DNA from: a virus
Reading direction: 5' to 3' (one strand)
DNA: 55,533 bases
IMG/VR virus record: IMGVR_UViG_3300021425_000046
Coordinates: 1-55,533 of that record
The notes beneath the pieces were generated by a model. That model ran no database searches, was not told the origin of the DNA, and saw only the letters and a list, made by a program, of their open reading frames with translations. Both the position numbers and the translations under genes were made by a program. Of the stretch, positions 15,128-25,673 are shown one piece after another (the first letter of the stretch is position 1; every line of letters starts with the position of its first letter).

Positions 15128-18100
15128 ATGGCTCTTACAAGACTTGATAATCTTTACTCAAGTAAGACGGGAAAATATTTATATGTTTCGCCTGATGACT
15201 TCAATGCAACAGACGAATTAGACAATAGAGGTAATTCGCCTTTAAGACCATTTAAAACAATTCAAAGAGCTTTTCTTGAAGTAGCAAGATTCTCTTATTT
15301 ACCTGGAAAAGATAACGATAGATTTGACCAGTTTAGCATCATGTTGATGCCTGGTGATCACTATATTGATAATCGTCCTGGTCTTATTGATCTTGATGAT
15401 GCTGATAGACAGCGTTATTTTGATGCTAGAAATCTCATCAATGCCAACCGAGACGAGGTTGTAGATAGAGCATTTGCTCAAATAATGATTGATTATCGTG
15501 AAGATCTCTGGGGAACTGACTGGGTAGTTCCTGGTGATGTAACGTCTGATGAGTTTTCACGTTACAAGGATGCATATCGTCTAATTCAAAAGAATAGACA
15601 AGATATTATTGATGGAGCTTATGCTGAAATTGCTATTCAGCATCCAACTTTTGTAAATCCAAATACAGAAAAGTGTCAGCGTGATATTGGGTACTTTATT
15701 GATGCAGTTTCTCTTGATATTTCTCTTGGTGGTGCTAATAAGTATACCAGAAAGTTCCTCCAAAATTATTTCATTGGAAATACCTGGAAGCCAAATACTC
15801 TTGAGGGAGAAGAGGTAGAATCCAACACTGCATTTAATAAAGCAGCCGCTTTAATGAAGCAGGCCATTGCTAATCAATTGACATACAAAGATCTCAGTAT
15901 CACTGCAGATTCTGCAACTGAATCAAATGTAAGTCCAGCATCCTGTGGTAATGTTCAAAATGCTATTGGTACACTCGCTATTCTTGTAACTTCATATATT
16001 ACTCAAGGTAATATTGATGATTTAGACACTACTGCTCCAGAAACAGTTCCAGAAGCTGGCGCTGGAATGTCTAAGTGTAAGCGTGATATTGGATATATTG
16101 TAGATGCTGTGGCATCTGATATTGGAAATGGTGGAAATGCCAGCATCATTGCAGCAACAAAGGCATATTTTAATTCTAACGGAACTCCAATTTCTAATGG
16201 ATTAGTTGGAGAAGAAACGCAATCGGTTATTGCGTTTAATGCTGCCAGAGATATGATGCAGAAGGCAGTAACTAACCAGTTATATGCCAAAGATTTGACT
16301 CTATCCGAGGGTCCAGCTGTTTATGCTAATGGCGGTGCAGCGATTCCAAACCTTCCATCAGGAAATGCTAATACCTGTGTGGATGTTCAAACAACAATTG
16401 CTACACTAATTGCTGTAATTACGTCTGCTATCGAAGATGGTAATCTGGATGGTCTTGCAGATCTTGAAATCAGTGGCGATATTCCTGTATTCTATTTTGA
16501 TCAAGCAAAGCAAGAATGGAATGATCAGTCAGTATTAGATCTTTCTAACCCAGATAACGTTCTTTACAAGTTTAACGCTTCTACTGGTGGTGCTATTGTA
16601 CCCAGAGGTTGTTCACTTGTTGGTTATGACCTTCGTAGAACAATTATTCGTCCTCTTTATGTTCCAGATCCTGCGGACGGAACACAAGGAAGAACTTCTA
16701 TCTTCAACCTAACAGGTGGTTGCTATATTTGGCAGTTTACTATTAAAGATGGAGATCTAACAGAAAATTCACCTCTTTATGATGCAAATGATAGAGTTGG
16801 TAAGGTATATTTCCAAAAAGGTAATAATACTCAATTAGCTATTCCTGAGTATTCGCACCATAAGATCACAATTATGGAATATGCGGAGGACTTTGAGCTT
16901 GAAAAGTATTACCAGAAAGTTGGTAAGTCCTTCTCACTATTCCAGCCTACAATTGATGATGGCGATTTTGAGGCACTACCACAAGAAAACAGAATTGTTG
17001 GACCACTTTCTGACACCAGAAGCATCGTAAATCTACGTCTTGTTTCTCAATCTGTGGTTGGTGGTAGAGATAAAACTCTTATCGAAGCAACCACTAAAAT
17101 TCCACATGGTTACTTTATTGGCCAATATATTGCTATTATTGATAGTGGACTAAATGATCTTCTTAACGGTACATTTAAGGTAGTTGCAATTGATGATGAA
17201 GATCCAAAGAAATTTAGATATGAAGTAGAAACCACTCCAACCATTTTAGGTCTTGAAATTAATGCAGAAGGATACGACGCTGGTTCTACTCCTGCTTTAA
17301 GTGTAAACTGTAGAGCACAAGCAGAAATTGATTCAGTTGAATCTGCATCTCCATATGTATTCAATTGCTCAATCCGTTCTACGTGGGGCATCTGTGGTAT
17401 GTGGGCGGATGGTGCCAAATCAACTGGCTTCCGCTCAATGGTTGTTGCTCAGTATACTGGCGTTTCTCTCCAAAAGGATGATAGAGCATTTATTCGCTAT
17501 GACGAGTTTAGTAATACTTGGAATCAAGCATCTTTAACTGATGCATTTGCTACTATTCCTTATCACACCAAAGGCGATGCATATTGGAAGGATGATTGGA
17601 GAAACTTCCACATTCGTGCTTCCAATGACGCATTCATTCAGTGTGTTTCGGTCTTTGCTGTTGGATTCTTTGATCACTTCCTGATGGAGTCGGGTGGTGA
17701 TATGTCTATCACCAACTCTAACTCCAACTTCGGTAACACTTCACTTCATGCAACTGGATTTAAAGGATTTGCATTTAATCAAGATAAAGGTGGATACATT
17801 ACTGATATCATTCCTGTAGAAGAAGTTGATGACAGTGAATTTAATCAAGAGGATCAAAAATATTATTCAATTGCTATTCAGTCTACAAAAGATCCATCAA
17901 ATAAAACTAAGCTATATTATGGTACTGATGAAGCATATAATCCATTTCAAAAGCCCGCTACTTCTATTAATGGTTATAGAATAGGTGCAAAAACTGGAGA
18001 AAAATTATTTGTAAAAATTAAATCTAGTGTAGGAACAACTATTCCATTTGAATCTACTGTATCTCCTAATGGATTTAAGCGTTATACAGTATCTCTAGAT

Positions 18101-21100
18101 ACTCTAAATCCAGACGGTATTACTATCAATAATTTAGCACAAGATGCCGCTAATTTGATTGAAGTAAATAAACAATTTATCCAAAAAGAAGCATATGGAT
18201 ATATTACTGCTAAGTATCCAGCACTGCTAACCAATACTAATATCACTATTTCTAAGTGCGAAAGAGACATTGGCTATTTTGTTGATGCTGTTGTTTCTGA
18301 CCTAAGATTAGGTGGAAACATTAATACTATCCAAGCAGCAGAAGGCTACTATGTTGGTGGTCAGCTTGCATATATTCCAAATGAACTTAACGAATCGCTA
18401 GAAGCATACGATTACGTTAAGAATCTGTGTATTGCTGCGATGAGAAACTTCGATTATCTCATCAGACAGTGTAATACAGTAAATGGATCTGCTATTGTTG
18501 ATATTGGTGATACAACTGGTATTATCATTGGTATGAAAGCTACTCAGTATGAGTATAATATCATAAACTTTACTAATGGTAGATTAAATGAAGGAGCAAC
18601 ACCAATTACCTCCGCTATTCCTTCAGGCGCTTATGTAAAGAGAATCATAGATGGTTCTAGAATTGAACTTGGAACTTCTGGTAGTTACTTAGGATCTGGT
18701 AATACTTTACCAGCAATCTTAACTTCTGGATCAGTATACATTTATTTTGAATTGCCACAAACGAATAGTATTACAGATAATGAAAATAACTTATCTGGTG
18801 TTTGGTCTTCTGTCCCAGCCAAAAAAGATCCTACTGTTATTCAAGATGCTACATCTTGGGAATTAATTGGTCCTGATGGGTATCCTGAGTGTAGTGGTAT
18901 TGCTAACACTATCATTGGATATTTTACCAATATTGCTCTCATTCTAGGTCAAGGATTGACACCAGTTGGTGGTAGGTGGGTTGATGCTTCAAATTTAATT
19001 CTCGCAAACAAAGAATTGATTGCTAATGAAGCAGTAGAAAGAATGCTTACCGCAAATCCAGGATTTGCTGTTCCTGGTGGTAATCAAAATTGTATTGATG
19101 ATGTACTTCAAATCATTGATGCATTAGCATTTAACGTCAAATATGGCAGCAATAATAGGATTTATGATGCTGCAAAGATTTATGTTCAACAGCCAGAATT
19201 GTTAAATGGGGAAAGAGATGAATCGGTTGCGGTTTATCTTCAAGTAAGAGATATGGCAATTCAAGCCATGAGAAATGAACCTATTTTTATCCAGGGTTCT
19301 CATGGTTTAACACAAACAATTGATAATACTGTACTTTTAGAGTATGATTCAAATGGCAATTTAGTTGTTCCTGCATGTGCTGATGTAGCAAGTGCTATCA
19401 CTACATTAATGGCTATTATTACTGGTGCTATTGGCACGGAAGTAGAGCCTGGTGACCTTGTTGGTATCGTAAGAACTGCACCAATATTTACCAACATCAC
19501 TAGGGTAGAGCCAGTTTTAGATACAGCAAATCTTGCAGCAAGAGCAACAATTTTTACTGTTAATACTGGCGGCGGTTTATCAAATCCACATAATTTTGAA
19601 ACGGGAACACCAGTTCGTCTTATACCAAAAGCAAGAGAAGGTACAAATCCAGATAAGAGAGTTATTAGATTACCAAGAGGATTTGAAACAAATACTGTTT
19701 ACTACGTAATTGCTCCTGGCAGAAAGACTACACCAGAAGATTATTCTGATTCTTTAAAGTATCAAGATATTTTCACGGCAGACTCATCAACCCGTTTAAT
19801 GCTTGCATCTACTAAAGAAAATGCTGCTGCTGGCATCTATATCTATTCTTCCGAAACATCTGCAATTGATCCTGAAGTAGAAATTGAACTCCAGCAATAT
19901 GTATTAGATAACTCCTATGATCTACACCAATACTTATGTAATTTTGCAGCAGGACAAACTGATGTAATTCAGACAGATGTTCCACATATTTTTGATGTAC
20001 CAAGTTCTACAAATACAGTGCATAAAGTATTTTTTAGAACTTTCGGAGATCCATCAGAATCTGAGCTACCACAAATTTCTGTAAATGGCGTAAGTGAGGA
20101 GGTAAATCCATCTAAGTATTATTATGCTAGATATGTAACTAATAAAACATTTGCTATTTTTGATACTGCGGCACAAGCTATTGCTGGCACTCCAAGAATT
20201 ACATTTACTCCAGGATTTGGTAAGAATTTTTACGTCTTCGCAGATAAGAGAGAAAGCCCAGTAAAATATGATGCTACACTTCAGAACGATGATACTTCAA
20301 CTGGTCAATGGTATATTAATGTATTAGATGAAACTTCAAATCCAAATAATATTATCGCAAGATTCCAAGAACTTGGAGACACGTTAAAAGATTCTAGAAG
20401 TAAGAATACTTATTTCACTCGTCTGCTTGACAACAGAGAAAAAGAAGATAGAATTTATCGTTTACGTTATGTAATTCCACAATATGCTGATGGTGTTCGT
20501 GATCCATTAAATGGTTTCGTTCTCAAAGCAAGAACTGATACCACAAGAAAACTTCTCGCACAAAAAATTATTTTAAAACCAGTTGCTGCTGGTACTCCAG
20601 ATGTTGCATACTTTGAAATTCAAATACCATCAGAAACTGGAGGAACAATTATTCAGCAACTAGGATTAACCAAAAATGAATTAGATCCAACATTTAATTA
20701 TGATCCTTATGATCCAGCTCAAGTAAAAATTGTTGATAGCGACAGAACCTTCAGTAAAGTTTCTTTCAGTATTCAATCAGCAAGAAAAGTAGAAGTAAGT
20801 GGTACTAATTTACTTGAACTAACAGTATTCGATCATACGATTACAAATGATGCTCTTAAAAATGAGACATTTGTAACTGTTAAGATTGAAGCTCCGCAGG
20901 AAGGAACATTTAGATCGACCGATGGATTTAATGAAATTACTTGGAATGGAAATTCTTCTGGATCTGCTATTGTTCAATCTTATTTTAACATTCCAGAAAC
21001 AAATGAACATTACCTAATCTTACGTGCAGTTACTGGTTCAATTAATTATAATGCTCTCATTGACACAACTTTCTACCAGCCACTGCTTGATGTAAATAAT

Positions 21101-24100
21101 GATCCTGTACTTGATAATCAAAATCAACCAGTACAAATTTACGCTAAACTAATTAAAAAACCAAATAGTGCTGGCAGCCCAAATGAATCATTAAGCAAGT
21201 CTGAAAAGAAAGATTACTTATACAGCAATAAGGATGCTAACGTACTGACGGTAACTCCAGGTGATATTATTCAAGATGATGATGCTGTACAGTATAGAGT
21301 CATCTCTGTTGAAGATGCTGGAGAAATTGAAGATACCTTCTACATCTTCGACATTAATGAAATTCAAAGAAGAATTCCTAATCAGCAAGAAGGTATTTAC
21401 TATCTAACTTGTGTTAAGGGTAATGTTTCTCCATATCCAACTGGAGCTGGGGTAGACACAAACTTTAGAAACTTTAGATTCTCGCAGCCAATTTCACAGC
21501 TATATCCATTAAATTATAAGAATGATCCACTATGGTTCCAAGTAAGACCAGATGGTTCTAGAGATACTCTCATCACAGACGTACCACATACTATTTGTGC
21601 TGCAGATAACTATGTACATGGTCTGGTAAGAACCAATGATTATAAAAATAGTGAAACAAAAGAAGTTGTCCTAGATTTAATTAGTAATCCAGCACTTAAT
21701 CGCTATGATTACACTGGATTAATTACTGCTCAAACTGGTAATGCAACTTCTGGTTCTGAAGATCGTAAGATTTCAATTTCTGGTAATTCAGAATATCCAA
21801 CTGAAAATAGATTATATGTTGAACTTCGCAGACCTTCTATTGCTAGATCTGGTAACCACACATTTGAATATCTTGGTTTCGGTCCTGGTAACTACTCAAC
21901 TGGCTTCCCACTTCGTCAAGAAGTTGTTCTTTCTGATGTTCAAGATTTCTATGCACAAGCAAAGCGTGAAGATGGCGGCATTGTATTCTACACTGGTCTA
22001 AACTCCAACGGCGACCTCTATATCGGTAACCGTAAGATCAACGCTATTACTGGCGAAGAAACCTTCTTAGAAAAAGCAGAACTTGTTTCTTCCGATGATG
22101 ATGGCGGAGATCTTGGAAATCTTGTTACTACTTTTGAACTTCCTGTTGTATTTGAAAGAGACATTACTGTTGATGGTAATGCAAACTTCAATAATCCTGT
22201 AATAGTCAACGTTGAACCAAATGAGCCAAATGCGGTAACTATTGTATCTAATATTGATGCAAATTCTGGTGAAGATGTATCTTTAGATAGTGCTAGATAT
22301 GTATTAAGTAGCATTGAATCTGAAGGCAATATTACACTACATAAGAACAAAATTTATGCTGGTGTATATGCATTCAATCCGAGAGGAAGTATAACAATTC
22401 AGGGTCAAAATTATAGCATTAGAACTCATGCTGACCAAACAAATGGTTACTTACCTTCAAATATCACCCCCCATCAAACAAATTCAAGTCTTGGCAAGCA
22501 AGTACAATATGGTCAAGAATCTCCAACAGCTGGTGATATTCTGTTTAAGGGTGTTGAGGTAGGCAAGACGGGATCTCTTGGATGGATTTTTGCTAACTTC
22601 TATACTAACAAGACAAGTGATGTATTCTCGGTAACGGCTGATGGTAATCTATCAGTGACATTTACAATGCAAGTTGGTGTTAATCCTTCTGATGTTGGAA
22701 TTGAACAAGGTACTGAAGTTAAATTTACTGAATTTACTGGGAGATTTGAACCATTAAATGGCGTTAGAAAAGTTATTTCTACGACTGCAAATACATTTAC
22801 GATTAGCACTCAAGTCGTTATTTCCCAAAGTCCCGACGACCCAACTCGTTTGAATCAAGAACAAGTAAATGCTAAGATTGAAGTTTCTTCTGTACGATGG
22901 AAAGAAGTGGGTGTTCTTGGTGCAGAAGCATTGAGAACGGAGACAGAAAATTACGGTGACTTTAGATTAGGAATTAATACTTTTGCAAGAGCGGATCATG
23001 CAGATCGTGAAGAAGGATTTGTTTCTGAAGCAACTAAGCCAAGAGCAAACCTAGATGTAGTTGGTACTGCATTTATTAGCGGAACTACATTAACAACTGG
23101 TCTTATAAATGAATTTATTTCCAACCCAGTTGCTGGCGATAGAGAGTTTAACCTAGCTGAGAATGCATTTATTGTAGGTGGAGATAGTGCAAACCCAGAT
23201 AATATAGCAACATTTAGAATTTCCACCAAGAATGGCGGTAGAATTGGTATTAATGTAACAAATGCTAATTTAACAAAAGAACTATTTGTTAATGGTCAAT
23301 CTGAATTTACTGGTGATGTGAGCTTAAGAACAGACCTTTCTGTTGCTGGGGGCAATATTACAAGCACTTCCCAGACATTTAATTTAATTACTGATTCTAC
23401 CTTAAGAATTGTAAGTGCTTTCGACAAAGCTACTACAATTGACATCGCAAAAACTGCTTCTGGAAATCAAATATTCAACTTTGGAACTGGATCTTTAATC
23501 AGTAATCAAACATTTAATGTTGGAACTTCATCTGCAACAACTAAATTAAATATTCACACAAATTCTACTAATAATAAAACAAGAATCGGCATTTCTAGAG
23601 ATGATTTAGATAGTGTTGTCAATGTCATTGAATTTGGGGGAGGATTCTTAAAAAACAGTAACTCTCCAATTGATGGTAGCTTGTTTAAAGTTAACAACAG
23701 ATACACAGAAATCGCTGGAGATCTTAGAATTGGTGCTAACGATGGCTATAGCGACGCTAAACTGCAAGCATCTACAAATGAAGTTTCTTTATTTACAACT
23801 CAGGTATCTAGATTAAATTTTGGTACTAGTGCTGCTAGATTACAAATAGGTGCAAAGAGTGGCGAAACATCAATTAATAACACATTAGTTGTTAAAGCTG
23901 ATACTTACCTGGATGGTGATGTAATTCAGCGTGGTGGTTTAAACAAAGGTTTATTTGCTATCAGAAGAGGTTCTTTCTCTACTGACACATATGCACACAC
24001 AAACGGAAGTATTGATAATTTAAATCTAGATTTCTATGAAAAGGTAGAAATTACTACAAGATTAGATACAGCTGGTGCGTTAACTTGGGGAAGTACAAGT

Positions 24101-25672
24101 GCTCAAGTAGATCCCAATAATGATGAAGATTATTACTTATATCTAAGTGATAGAAGTTCTGCTATTGAGTTTGAAATTGGTTCTTATGTACTAATTGATC
24201 GTTCTGTTTTAGTTCCAGGACAAGATACTTCTAGATCGCCAGTTGGTGAACAATATAGTGAATTGCTTGAAGTTGTTGAAATAACTAACTTAAGCACAAT
24301 TGGCGATGATGCAGGAGAAGAACTCAAAGTAAAAGTTAAGCGTGCAAGAAACGTATTAAATGTAAATGATACAATGATAACTGGAAATTCTCCAGTTGCC
24401 GTTGGTCAAATTGATTATCAACAATCTGGATATAAGTATCTTAGAACTGATCACCCAGATAATGCTATTCTTGTAAGATATGACTTATCAGAAGCAGCTA
24501 GCTTTATCAATAATACTGGTGGTGGTCTTTCCATTGAAACTGCAGGAATAGAAAGTAACCTAGCAACAGGTGTTTTCAGTGGAGATGTTAGTGAAGGTGA
24601 TATCTTTAGATTAATTACAACAACAGGTAATTCTGAATTAACACAAGTTGTACGCATTGAAGAAACAACAAATCAAAGTTTTATAATTAATGATGGTGGT
24701 AATCCTGCAATTAATGTCTTTAGTGTTGATTCAACTAATGGAAACACGTTTATCTTTGGCAATACAGATGCTTATAAAAATGTAACTATTCATGGTTCGT
24801 CAACAGAAAATCAAGAACTGTTAAAAATTGTCGATGGAGATGAAATTGAAAGATTTGTAGTTGATACATATGATGGTGAAACGTATATTAGTGGTGATTT
24901 AAGAATTGGCTATGGAAATTATGATAATACAATTTTTGATAGGGTATTAGTTAATTCTAAAACTGGAGACATCAATGTAAGAGGTGGCGATTTAGTAGTT
25001 ACTGGTGATACTACAACAGAACAGGATCCAAATGAGAAATTATTCTTACAAAATAACACAGGAAACTTAACAATTTCTGGAGTACATAACTCAACTGCTA
25101 TTGAAGGAACTAATTTATTTGAAGCTAATTTGCAAATTAATGGTGGTCAACTTACTGTTAACAAAAAAGTTTCTGGTGAGGACTTAAAATTATTTGAAGT
25201 TGAATATATATCTGGAACTGTTAATGTTCCTAAATTTGGAGGAGCAGTTAATTTTGCTGGTCAAGAAGGATTCTTTACACATACTGGTGCTAGAAAATGG
25301 AAATATATTGATGCTTCATTAGATACAGAAGCTTTAGAAGTTAATGTGAATTATTTTATTGCTCCTACCGCTACGTTAGTATTAAAACTACCAGAAAATC
25401 CAGTTACTGGAGATATGATTAGAATTATTGATGTCGGTGGAAATTTAACATATAATACTTCACTTATTGTTCTTGCTTATGGTACTACTTCAATTCAAGG
25501 AGATAATACACAATCTGGTCAAGCAATAGTTGATGGTTATAATGGAGGAGAATTGGTAGTTCAAACTCCTAATGCTGCATTTGGTTTGGTTTACTTAGGA
25601 CAATTTAATTATGATGGCACTGGAACTGGTGCTGGAGATAGTTTTCAAGGTTGGTGGTTAGTAGAAATCTAA
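15128..25672 (+). CDS. Giant tail/baseplate-associated structural protein (3514 aa)
   Basis: 3514 aa, the largest gene in the window. The N-terminus (YLYVSPDDFNATDELDNRG, SPLRPFKTIQRAFLEVARFS) is the type found in very large cyanophage virion proteins and suggests a right-handed beta-helix start. A helical module beginning C-x-R-D-I-G-Y-x-V/I-DAV is repeated at about residues 183, 317, 1044 and 1322 (last copy CIDDVLQIIDAL). Residues about 480-920 have pectin-lyase-like strands. From about 2300 on are many short beta repeats (e.g. GDLRIG, DLRI, FNFGTGS, FNVGTSS) as in fibres, and a C-terminal cap (LPENPVTGDMIRIIDVGGN ... GWWLVEI). Probably an adhesin or baseplate-attached fibre. Which T4 protein it replaces is unclear. 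Confidence 0.75.
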   Translation: MALTRLDNLYSSKTGKYLYVSPDDFNATDELDNRGNSPLRPFKTIQRAFLEVARFSYLPGKDNDRFDQFSIMLMPGDHYIDNRPGLIDLDDADRQRYFDARNLINANRDEVVDRAFAQIMIDYREDLWGTDWVVPGDVTSDEFSRYKDAYRLIQKNRQDIIDGAYAEIAIQHPTFVNPNTEKCQRDIGYFIDAVSLDISLGGANKYTRKFLQNYFIGNTWKPNTLEGEEVESNTAFNKAAALMKQAIANQLTYKDLSITADSATESNVSPASCGNVQNAIGTLAILVTSYITQGNIDDLDTTAPETVPEAGAGMSKCKRDIGYIVDAVASDIGNGGNASIIAATKAYFNSNGTPISNGLVGEETQSVIAFNAARDMMQKAVTNQLYAKDLTLSEGPAVYANGGAAIPNLPSGNANTCVDVQTTIATLIAVITSAIEDGNLDGLADLEISGDIPVFYFDQAKQEWNDQSVLDLSNPDNVLYKFNASTGGAIVPRGCSLVGYDLRRTIIRPLYVPDPADGTQGRTSIFNLTGGCYIWQFTIKDGDLTENSPLYDANDRVGKVYFQKGNNTQLAIPEYSHHKITIMEYAEDFELEKYYQKVGKSFSLFQPTIDDGDFEALPQENRIVGPLSDTRSIVNLRLVSQSVVGGRDKTLIEATTKIPHGYFIGQYIAIIDSGLNDLLNGTFKVVAIDDEDPKKFRYEVETTPTILGLEINAEGYDAGSTPALSVNCRAQAEIDSVESASPYVFNCSIRSTWGICGMWADGAKSTGFRSMVVAQYTGVSLQKDDRAFIRYDEFSNTWNQASLTDAFATIPYHTKGDAYWKDDWRNFHIRASNDAFIQCVSVFAVGFFDHFLMESGGDMSITNSNSNFGNTSLHATGFKGFAFNQDKGGYITDIIPVEEVDDSEFNQEDQKYYSIAIQSTKDPSNKTKLYYGTDEAYNPFQKPATSINGYRIGAKTGEKLFVKIKSSVGTTIPFESTVSPNGFKRYTVSLDTLNPDGITINNLAQDAANLIEVNKQFIQKEAYGYITAKYPALLTNTNITISKCERDIGYFVDAVVSDLRLGGNINTIQAAEGYYVGGQLAYIPNELNESLEAYDYVKNLCIAAMRNFDYLIRQCNTVNGSAIVDIGDTTGIIIGMKATQYEYNIINFTNGRLNEGATPITSAIPSGAYVKRIIDGSRIELGTSGSYLGSGNTLPAILTSGSVYIYFELPQTNSITDNENNLSGVWSSVPAKKDPTVIQDATSWELIGPDGYPECSGIANTIIGYFTNIALILGQGLTPVGGRWVDASNLILANKELIANEAVERMLTANPGFAVPGGNQNCIDDVLQIIDALAFNVKYGSNNRIYDAAKIYVQQPELLNGERDESVAVYLQVRDMAIQAMRNEPIFIQGSHGLTQTIDNTVLLEYDSNGNLVVPACADVASAITTLMAIITGAIGTEVEPGDLVGIVRTAPIFTNITRVEPVLDTANLAARATIFTVNTGGGLSNPHNFETGTPVRLIPKAREGTNPDKRVIRLPRGFETNTVYYVIAPGRKTTPEDYSDSLKYQDIFTADSSTRLMLASTKENAAAGIYIYSSETSAIDPEVEIELQQYVLDNSYDLHQYLCNFAAGQTDVIQTDVPHIFDVPSSTNTVHKVFFRTFGDPSESELPQISVNGVSEEVNPSKYYYARYVTNKTFAIFDTAAQAIAGTPRITFTPGFGKNFYVFADKRESPVKYDATLQNDDTSTGQWYINVLDETSNPNNIIARFQELGDTLKDSRSKNTYFTRLLDNREKEDRIYRLRYVIPQYADGVRDPLNGFVLKARTDTTRKLLAQKIILKPVAAGTPDVAYFEIQIPSETGGTIIQQLGLTKNELDPTFNYDPYDPAQVKIVDSDRTFSKVSFSIQSARKVEVSGTNLLELTVFDHTITNDALKNETFVTVKIEAPQEGTFRSTDGFNEITWNGNSSGSAIVQSYFNIPETNEHYLILRAVTGSINYNALIDTTFYQPLLDVNNDPVLDNQNQPVQIYAKLIKKPNSAGSPNESLSKSEKKDYLYSNKDANVLTVTPGDIIQDDDAVQYRVISVEDAGEIEDTFYIFDINEIQRRIPNQQEGIYYLTCVKGNVSPYPTGAGVDTNFRNFRFSQPISQLYPLNYKNDPLWFQVRPDGSRDTLITDVPHTICAADNYVHGLVRTNDYKNSETKEVVLDLISNPALNRYDYTGLITAQTGNATSGSEDRKISISGNSEYPTENRLYVELRRPSIARSGNHTFEYLGFGPGNYSTGFPLRQEVVLSDVQDFYAQAKREDGGIVFYTGLNSNGDLYIGNRKINAITGEETFLEKAELVSSDDDGGDLGNLVTTFELPVVFERDITVDGNANFNNPVIVNVEPNEPNAVTIVSNIDANSGEDVSLDSARYVLSSIESEGNITLHKNKIYAGVYAFNPRGSITIQGQNYSIRTHADQTNGYLPSNITPHQTNSSLGKQVQYGQESPTAGDILFKGVEVGKTGSLGWIFANFYTNKTSDVFSVTADGNLSVTFTMQVGVNPSDVGIEQGTEVKFTEFTGRFEPLNGVRKVISTTANTFTISTQVVISQSPDDPTRLNQEQVNAKIEVSSVRWKEVGVLGAEALRTETENYGDFRLGINTFARADHADREEGFVSEATKPRANLDVVGTAFISGTTLTTGLINEFISNPVAGDREFNLAENAFIVGGDSANPDNIATFRISTKNGGRIGINVTNANLTKELFVNGQSEFTGDVSLRTDLSVAGGNITSTSQTFNLITDSTLRIVSAFDKATTIDIAKTASGNQIFNFGTGSLISNQTFNVGTSSATTKLNIHTNSTNNKTRIGISRDDLDSVVNVIEFGGGFLKNSNSPIDGSLFKVNNRYTEIAGDLRIGANDGYSDAKLQASTNEVSLFTTQVSRLNFGTSAARLQIGAKSGETSINNTLVVKADTYLDGDVIQRGGLNKGLFAIRRGSFSTDTYAHTNGSIDNLNLDFYEKVEITTRLDTAGALTWGSTSAQVDPNNDEDYYLYLSDRSSAIEFEIGSYVLIDRSVLVPGQDTSRSPVGEQYSELLEVVEITNLSTIGDDAGEELKVKVKRARNVLNVNDTMITGNSPVAVGQIDYQQSGYKYLRTDHPDNAILVRYDLSEAASFINNTGGGLSIETAGIESNLATGVFSGDVSEGDIFRLITTTGNSELTQVVRIEETTNQSFIINDGGNPAINVFSVDSTNGNTFIFGNTDAYKNVTIHGSSTENQELLKIVDGDEIERFVVDTYDGETYISGDLRIGYGNYDNTIFDRVLVNSKTGDINVRGGDLVVTGDTTTEQDPNEKLFLQNNTGNLTISGVHNSTAIEGTNLFEANLQINGGQLTVNKKVSGEDLKLFEVEYISGTVNVPKFGGAVNFAGQEGFFTHTGARKWKYIDASLDTEALEVNVNYFIAPTATLVLKLPENPVTGDMIRIIDVGGNLTYNTSLIVLAYGTTSIQGDNTQSGQAIVDGYNGGELVVQTPNAAFGLVYLGQFNYDGTGTGAGDSFQGWWLVEI

Positions 25673-25673
25673 A

